Assembly: GCA_001595385.3 (NCBI GenBank)
Contig: LVEI03000001.1
Span: 1,145,501 to 1,209,500, forward strand
DNA from: Deltaproteobacteria bacterium GWC2_55_46
GTDB lineage: Bacteria; Desulfobacterota; GWC2-55-46
Direction: 5' to 3'
Length of the DNA: 64,000 nt
In this document: one piece after another, positions 59,071 through 64,000 of the stretch
How positions within the stretch are numbered: position 1 is the first letter of the stretch
How the letters are laid out: each line of letters begins with the position of its first letter
The notes under the pieces: model-generated
Seen by the model: the letters and a program-made list of their open reading frames with translations, nothing else
What the model was told of the DNA's origin: nothing
Databases searched by the model: none
Made by a program: the position numbers and the translations under genes

Positions 59071-59328
59071 TTAATCCTGTTTATGGAAGGCCCCGGCCTT
59101 GAGGTCGGCGATGAGGGAAGCGTGCTGCTCCCTCATTATCTCCCTCACCGCCTGGTCCATCTTGTCTGACCTTAATATATCGGCGTAGCTCGTCTTCCTT
59201 GAGGCGAGTATTACACCGCCCTTGAAAAGGAGCGTCGTGATGACAGGGTTATTCCTCCCCCCGTCCTCGGTCTGGACGTGGTAGGCTTCACCCCTGTAAT
59301 TGATATTCTGGTTAAAACCGGTATTCAT
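59071..59328 (-). CDS. Conserved hypothetical small protein
   Basis: 85 residues: NINYRGEAYHVQTEDGGRNNPVITTLLFKGGVILASRKTSYADILRSDKMDQAVREIMREQHASLIADLKAGAFHKQD. Beta-hairpin-rich first half and helical second half. This pattern (NYRG.YHVQTEDGG..NP.I.T.LF.GG.I.A.K) recurs in Deltaproteobacteria-type genomes as an uncharacterised family, from memory. No motif for an enzyme. It is located 12 nt upstream of hisS. Confidence 0.65.
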   Translation of the reverse strand: MNTGFNQNINYRGEAYHVQTEDGGRNNPVITTLLFKGGVILASRKTSYADILRSDKMDQAVREIMREQHASLIADLKAGAFHKQD

Positions 59329-59403
59329 CCGCCGTTATCTGAGCCTGTCAAAAATTTTTAACATATCCTCTTTATTTATGCAAGGTTATGAAACCGCCCC
59401 CAC

Positions 59404-59432
59404 TTGACACCCCGCCCTTGTTAAGTTATCTT
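59404..59432 (+). promoter_or_regulatory. Sigma-70 promoter of acs
   Basis: Perfect TTGACA at 59404-59409, 17 nt, TATCTT at 59427-59432, 46 nt before the acs ATG. Confidence 0.55.
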
Positions 59433-59478
59433 CTTTAAAGGCCCGCCCCTGGGTCTAACACCTCCCGGAGGATCGAGG

Positions 59479-61461
59479 ATGCAGAAAGAAAAGACAAGGG
59501 AGTCGATAGATGTCCTTTTGCATGAGAGAAGGCTTTTCCCACCTCCACCTGACATCATGCAACGGGCGCATATCAAGGGGGCCGAGGAGTACGAAAGGCT
59601 CTACAAGGAGTCTATAGAAGACCCGGACGGCTTCTGGGACCGCATGGGTGGTATTCTCGACTGGACGAAGAAGTGGGAGAAGGTCTCCGTTTGGGACTTC
59701 AGAAAGCCTTCCATAAAATGGTACCTTGACGGCAAGCTCAACGCCTCTTATAACTGCATAGACCGCCACCTGGGCACATGGAGGAGGAACAAGGCCGCGA
59801 TCATCTGGGAGGGCGACGACGGCTCCTATCGGACGTTCACCTACCAGCAGCTCTCCTTTGAAGTCAACCGCTTCGCCAACGTCCTCAATGCAAAGGGCGT
59901 TGTAAAGGGCGACAGGGTCACCATCTACCTTCCCATGATACCGGAGCTCGCGATATCGGTCCTCGCCTGCGCGCGGATCGGCGCCATCCACAGCGTCGTA
60001 TTCGGCGGCTTCAGCCCGTCTTCACTGAGGGACAGGATACAGGACTCATCTTCAAAGCTCGTCATCACCTCCGACCAGGGCTTAAGGGGAGGCAAACCCG
60101 TCCCGATGAAAGAGAACGCGGACGCGGCGGCAGCCGAGTGCCCTGCTGTCGAGAAGGTCATAGTGGTAAAAAGGACAGGCGGCCCGGTATCGATGAAAGA
60201 GGGCAGGGACAGCTGGTGGCATGACGAGATGAAGGCGCCCGGGATAACCGGTTTCTGCGAGCCTCAGGAGATGGACTCAGAGGACCCTCTCTTTATCCTC
60301 TACACGAGCGGCTCTACAGGAAAGCCAAAGGGCGTCCTTCATACAACTGGCGGGTATCTCGTCTACTCCGCCCTTACCTTCAAATGGATATTCGATTACA
60401 GGGAAGAGGATATCCACTTCTGCACCGCTGACATAGGCTGGGTCACCGGCCATAGCTACATACTCTACGGCCCGCTCGCCTGCGGGGCGACCACCCTCAT
60501 GTTCGAGGGCATCCCGACATATCCCGACCCGGGCAGGTTCTGGCAGATAGTCGAGAAGCACCGGGTCAATATATTCTATACCGCGCCTACGGCGATAAGG
60601 GCCCTTATGAGGAGCGGCCCCGAGTGGGCCGAAAGGTACGACCTTACGAGCCTCCGCGTACTGGGCTCTGTCGGCGAGCCGATAAACCCTGAGGCCTGGA
60701 TCTGGTACCATACCCACATAGGCAAGGGGTGCCTCCCCATAGTCGACACATGGTGGCAGACCGAGACCGGGGGCATACTCATCTCGCCTCTTCCCGGGGC
60801 GACCACTTTAAAGCCGGGCTCGGCGACAAGGCCGTTCTTCGGGATAGCGCCAAAGATATTGAAAGACGACGGCAGCCCTGCCCAGGTGAACGAAGGCGGC
60901 TATCTCGTCATCGAGAAGCCCTGGCCCGGCATGCTGCGGGGCACCTACGGCGACCCTGAGAACAGGCGGATAAAAGAGGTCTACTTCAGCCGTTTCCCCG
61001 GATATTACATGACCGGCGACGGCGCGAGGATGGACGAGGACGGGGACTACTGGCTCATGGGGAGGATCGACGACGTCCTGAACGTCTCCGGCCACAGGCT
61101 CGGCACGGCCGAGATAGAGAGCGCCCTCGTATCGAACGACTCGGTCGCCGAAGCGGCCGTGGTTGGCTTTCCCCATGACGTAAAGGGCGAAGGAATATAC
61201 GCCTTCGTGGTATTGAAGGAAGGGGTAGAGGTATCTTCAGAGCTTACGAGGCAGATGGAAGAGCACGTAAAGACCGAGATAAGCCCGATAGCCAAGCCTG
61301 ACAAGATACACTTCGCCGCGGGACTGCCGAAGACGAGGAGCGGCAAGATAATGAGGAGGATACTCCGCAAGATCGCCCAGGGCGCCACAGAGGACCTGGG
61401 GGACACATCGACCCTTGCCGACCCATCGATAGTCGACACCCTCGTCAAAGACAAGCTCTGA
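59479..61461 (+). CDS. acs: Acetyl-CoA synthetase
   Basis: 660 residues. Activates acetate with ATP and CoA to acetyl-CoA. N-terminal ACAS_N part ([32 protein letters not shown]) and AMP-forming motifs: [65 protein letters not shown], and the C-terminal catalytic Lys in [17 protein letters not shown], the lysine regulated by acetylation in other bacteria. It begins with ATG behind a GGAGGATCG-type site. Divergent from hisS. Confidence 0.96.
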   Translation: MQKEKTRESIDVLLHERRLFPPPPDIMQRAHIKGAEEYERLYKESIEDPDGFWDRMGGILDWTKKWEKVSVWDFRKPSIKWYLDGKLNASYNCIDRHLGTWRRNKAAIIWEGDDGSYRTFTYQQLSFEVNRFANVLNAKGVVKGDRVTIYLPMIPELAISVLACARIGAIHSVVFGGFSPSSLRDRIQDSSSKLVITSDQGLRGGKPVPMKENADAAAAECPAVEKVIVVKRTGGPVSMKEGRDSWWHDEMKAPGITGFCEPQEMDSEDPLFILYTSGSTGKPKGVLHTTGGYLVYSALTFKWIFDYREEDIHFCTADIGWVTGHSYILYGPLACGATTLMFEGIPTYPDPGRFWQIVEKHRVNIFYTAPTAIRALMRSGPEWAERYDLTSLRVLGSVGEPINPEAWIWYHTHIGKGCLPIVDTWWQTETGGILISPLPGATTLKPGSATRPFFGIAPKILKDDGSPAQVNEGGYLVIEKPWPGMLRGTYGDPENRRIKEVYFSRFPGYYMTGDGARMDEDGDYWLMGRIDDVLNVSGHRLGTAEIESALVSNDSVAEAAVVGFPHDVKGEGIYAFVVLKEGVEVSSELTRQMEEHVKTEISPIAKPDKIHFAAGLPKTRSGKIMRRILRKIAQGATEDLGDTSTLADPSIVDTLVKDKL

Positions 61462-61502
61462 AACAAGAACGGGGCCAAGCCCCCGTCAAAGGCGGAAAAG
61501 CA

Positions 61503-64000
61503 GTGTACGTACGCAAGAGTTTACCGGTCCGGCAGAGAAACACCTGCCTCAAATTGATATCCCTTCTCTTTCTGGCCTTTCTAACAAGCCCTGCCAACGC
61601 AGAAGACCTCTATGACAAAGCCCTGACCGAATACAGGTCGGGAAGGTTTGATAGAGCTATAGAGGCGCTTGAGTCAAATAAGCAGAAAAGATCCGGCGAC
61701 TTTAACCTCCTGGGCTGGGCCTACCTGAGGTCCGGGCGCCCTGACGAGGCTGTAAAGAGCTTCATGGGCTCTCTTGAAAAGGACCCCGGCGCGCTCAATT
61801 CATACTGCGGGCTCGGCTACTCCTATTTCCGGAAGGGCCTCTTGCCTCAGGCGCTTGAGAACTTCAACAGGTCAAAGCCGGAGGCGAGCAGGGACGCGGA
61901 TTGCCTCCTCGGCAAGGGGCTCGTCCTTGAAGGCATGGGAGAGGCCCAAAAAGCGCGCGAGGCCTTTGCCGCGGTCCTCTCGATAGATAAGGAGAACCCG
62001 AGGGCCAGGCAAAGGCTTGAGGCGGCTGGAGAGGTCGTCGCGGAAGAAGGGGCGAGAGAACGGATCGAGTTCTTCGCGAGGGGGAATTATTTCTGGATCG
62101 GTAAACAGGGCGAGACACCAAGCCCCGTCTACCTTAAAGGCGTCAACCTCGGCTTCGGCACCCCAGGCAAGTTCCCGACTGAGTTCCCTGAAGAAGAGAG
62201 GTTCTATCTCGAATGGTTCGACTCTATCGGCAGGATGAATGCCAATGTGATAAGGGTCTATACCCTCCTCCCCCCTCAGTTCTACTCGGCCCTGAAAAAA
62301 TTCAATAAGGGAAGGCCCTTTGACCAAAAACTTTTTCTCATACAGGGCATCTGGGCTGAATTGCCTCCTGACCACGACTTCCGCGCGGCACACTATCTTG
62401 AAGAGGTAAAAAAAGAGATAGAGAACGCCGTCGGCATAATCCACGGCAGGGCAAAGATAGAGAAGAGATTTGGCCACGCGCACGGCATATACAGGAACGA
62501 CGTATCGGATTACGTCATGGGCTTCATATTCGGGCGCGAATGGGAGCCGCCAGACGTGGTCGCCTACAACAGGATCGGTAAGGATACGGCCTTTACCGGC
62601 AAGCGCCTCGCAATCGAGAACGCTACCCCCATGGAGGCCTGGCTTACATGGATGCTCGACCACCTTGTGGGCTATGAACTTGAAGAGTTCAAGGTGTCGC
62701 GCCCTGTGGCCTTCATGAACTGGCCGCCGCTCGACCCGCTCTACCACCCATCCGAAGCTACACTTGAAGAAGAGGTGGCGCTCAGGAGAAAGGCCGGAGA
62801 GTACCTGCCTGACCGGGACTTTAGCAAGGCCTTTGACGAGGACGCCGCGAGCCTTGACGAGACGAAGATACAGGTTCTGGATAAGGCGTTCAGGGGCGGC
62901 ATTTTCTCATCCTACCATGTCTACCCTTATTATCCGGACTTCCTGCGAAACGATAAAAAGTACTCGGAGGCCTCTCCAGCCGGGGTCTCGCCCTATTATT
63001 TCAATTACCTCAAAGAGCTGAAATCGAGATACAGGAATATGCCGCTCCTCATATCAGAATATGGCGTGCCGACAAGCAGGGGGGTAGCACGCTTCCATCC
63101 CGCCGGGTTAGACCACGGTGGCCATAACGAGGAAGAGCAGGCGAGGATACTAAAAGAGCTGACGCTCAGCATAAAAGAGGCCGGCTCTGCCGGAGGGATA
63201 GTCTTCTCCTGGATTGACGAATGGTTCAAATCAAACTGGATGACCCGGGCATCGGAAGAAAACGACCAGCTCTGGTACAACGCCCAGGACCCGGAGGAGG
63301 CATACGGGGTCGTGGCCGCCGCCCCAACACATGGCGGCAAGCTCCAGGGCGAAGCCGGTTCCTGGAAAGGCTCTGCACTTGTCTATTCAAAAGACTCGAG
63401 TCCCCTTACGCCGATGAATGACGGGGCAAACCCCGGCAGGACGATAAAACGGCTCTTTGCCGACTCCGATGCCGGCTATCTGTATCTCAGGATGGACGTG
63501 GGCGGGGAGATAGACTGGTCAAGGGCAGCGTACATCATAGCGATCGACCTTTACAGCGACGATGAAGGCGACCACCTGCTGCCGTTTTCCACCGGCTACA
63601 GAAGCCCAGTCGGGTTTGAGTACGCGATACTCCTCCATGGGGACAGGAGCAGGGTCGTTGTAGACGATAAACTGGCAAGAATAGTATTCGACGCCTCGCT
63701 CAAAAAACTGCCAGGCCTCACAGGCTACAAAGAGAACCCCGTGTTCGGGAGCGTCTACAATGAAAACGGCCTCTTTTCAGATATCATCGTCACGCACAGG
63801 AGGAGGTTCGGAAGGGACGGCGAGATATACCCCGAGACCTTCTATAACGCGAGCGCCCTAAGGCAGGGCAGCATCAAGGAAGACAGCCTCGCCGACTTCT
63901 ACTACAGCAAGGAACACGGCACGATCGAGATCAGGCTGCCGTGGGGGCTGCTGGGAGTAGCCGACCCATCGGCCCTGAGATTCATATACTCCTCTGACAG
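61503..64000 (+). CDS. TPR protein with glycoside-hydrolase-like catalytic domain (3' end beyond window)
   Basis: The frame is open from GTG 61503 to the window end (832 codons visible). A signal peptide (LISLLFLAFLTSPANA) is followed by TPR-like repeats (YDKALTEYRSGRFDRAIEALES; DFNLLGWAYLRSGRPDEAVKSF; SYCGLGYSYFRKGLLPQALENF). From about residue 200 a glycoside-hydrolase-like barrel starts with YLKGVNLGFGTPGKFP and NANVIRVYTLLPP. Likely catalytic Glu residues are in GFIFGREWEPP and PLLISEYGVPTSRG, as in GH2/GH5/GH72-type clan A barrels. A C-terminal beta-domain (SDAGYLYLRMDVGG) resembles a CBM9/DOMON-type module. Probably an envelope enzyme that remodels a glucan or other polysaccharide; substrate unknown. 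Confidence 0.75.
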   Translation, partial: MYVRKSLPVRQRNTCLKLISLLFLAFLTSPANAEDLYDKALTEYRSGRFDRAIEALESNKQKRSGDFNLLGWAYLRSGRPDEAVKSFMGSLEKDPGALNSYCGLGYSYFRKGLLPQALENFNRSKPEASRDADCLLGKGLVLEGMGEAQKAREAFAAVLSIDKENPRARQRLEAAGEVVAEEGARERIEFFARGNYFWIGKQGETPSPVYLKGVNLGFGTPGKFPTEFPEEERFYLEWFDSIGRMNANVIRVYTLLPPQFYSALKKFNKGRPFDQKLFLIQGIWAELPPDHDFRAAHYLEEVKKEIENAVGIIHGRAKIEKRFGHAHGIYRNDVSDYVMGFIFGREWEPPDVVAYNRIGKDTAFTGKRLAIENATPMEAWLTWMLDHLVGYELEEFKVSRPVAFMNWPPLDPLYHPSEATLEEEVALRRKAGEYLPDRDFSKAFDEDAASLDETKIQVLDKAFRGGIFSSYHVYPYYPDFLRNDKKYSEASPAGVSPYYFNYLKELKSRYRNMPLLISEYGVPTSRGVARFHPAGLDHGGHNEEEQARILKELTLSIKEAGSAGGIVFSWIDEWFKSNWMTRASEENDQLWYNAQDPEEAYGVVAAAPTHGGKLQGEAGSWKGSALVYSKDSSPLTPMNDGANPGRTIKRLFADSDAGYLYLRMDVGGEIDWSRAAYIIAIDLYSDDEGDHLLPFSTGYRSPVGFEYAILLHGDRSRVVVDDKLARIVFDASLKKLPGLTGYKENPVFGSVYNENGLFSDIIVTHRRRFGRDGEIYPETFYNASALRQGSIKEDSLADFYYSKEHGTIEIRLPWGLLGVADPSALRFIYSSD

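Noticed and set aside
61872-62747. 291-codon frame on the minus strand
   Set aside because: Antisense to the TPR/glycoside-hydrolase-like gene, whose plus frame has a signal peptide and domain motifs.

Overview
The window reads as a continuous stretch of a GC-rich chromosome from a Gram-negative bacterium. The evidence for an outer membrane is a lipoprotein signal peptidase, two lipoproteins, a CpoB/YbgF-like periplasmic protein and a PagL-like outer-membrane protein. A flagellar-rod-like gene, a chemoreceptor behind a sigma-28-type promoter, a GspE/PilB-type ATPase and a PilZ response regulator suggest a motile cell. The gene mix (RtcA, AmrS, MTH1187, an FBP aldolase/phosphatase-family protein, rplM-rpsI-argC) resembles Desulfobacterota/Nitrospirota-type genomes. 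This placement is inference; no rRNA or other decisive marker is present.

Layout. 1-6.5 kb: end of purE, tsaC, a flagellar-rod-like gene, rsmB, a chemoreceptor, rseC, smpB and ssrA (tmRNA). 6.5-13.7 kb: a remnant of phage tail and lysis genes directly downstream of ssrA, with a membrane acyltransferase inserted on the opposite strand. 14-20 kb: small genes, a flavin reductase, a DUF1579 gene and ligA, interspersed with copies of a dispersed repeat. 20-31 kb: rplM-rpsI, argC, DUF948/YtxH, an FBP aldolase/phosphatase-like gene with substituted catalytic residues, a zinc-ribbon protein, amrS, a thiamine-binding-type protein, rtcA, marC, a CopD-like protein, a methyltransferase, a macro-domain protein and two rhodaneses. 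31-43 kb: ABC exporter, site-2 protease, EamA half-transporter, alpha-carbonic anhydrase, TauE, zinc-ribbon protein, M48 protease with LemA, greA, rlmD, metH. 43-64 kb: uvrB, ileS-lspA, a REC-PilZ regulator, topA, dprA, LysM, ybgF-like, engB, gspE-like, hisS, acs, and a TPR/glycoside-hydrolase-like gene that runs off the end.

Most genes are housekeeping: translation, RNA modification, DNA repair and envelope functions. The points most worth a second look are: (i) an FBP aldolase/phosphatase homologue that has lost the Tyr/Lys aldolase pair and several metal ligands; (ii) two stop/start overlaps of the form ATAA with a GGAGG exactly 7 nt upstream, implying AUA initiation for rtcA and possibly lspA; (iii) a dispersed repeat whose conserved end supplies the TAG stop codon of both rsmB and ligA; (iv) a tail-only phage remnant beside ssrA that pairs a tail SGNH hydrolase with an acyltransferase; and (v) a terminator whose T-tract ends at the rlmD start codon. 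No tRNA, rRNA, CRISPR array, integrase or transposase was seen. No gene-free stretch exceeds 300 bases.
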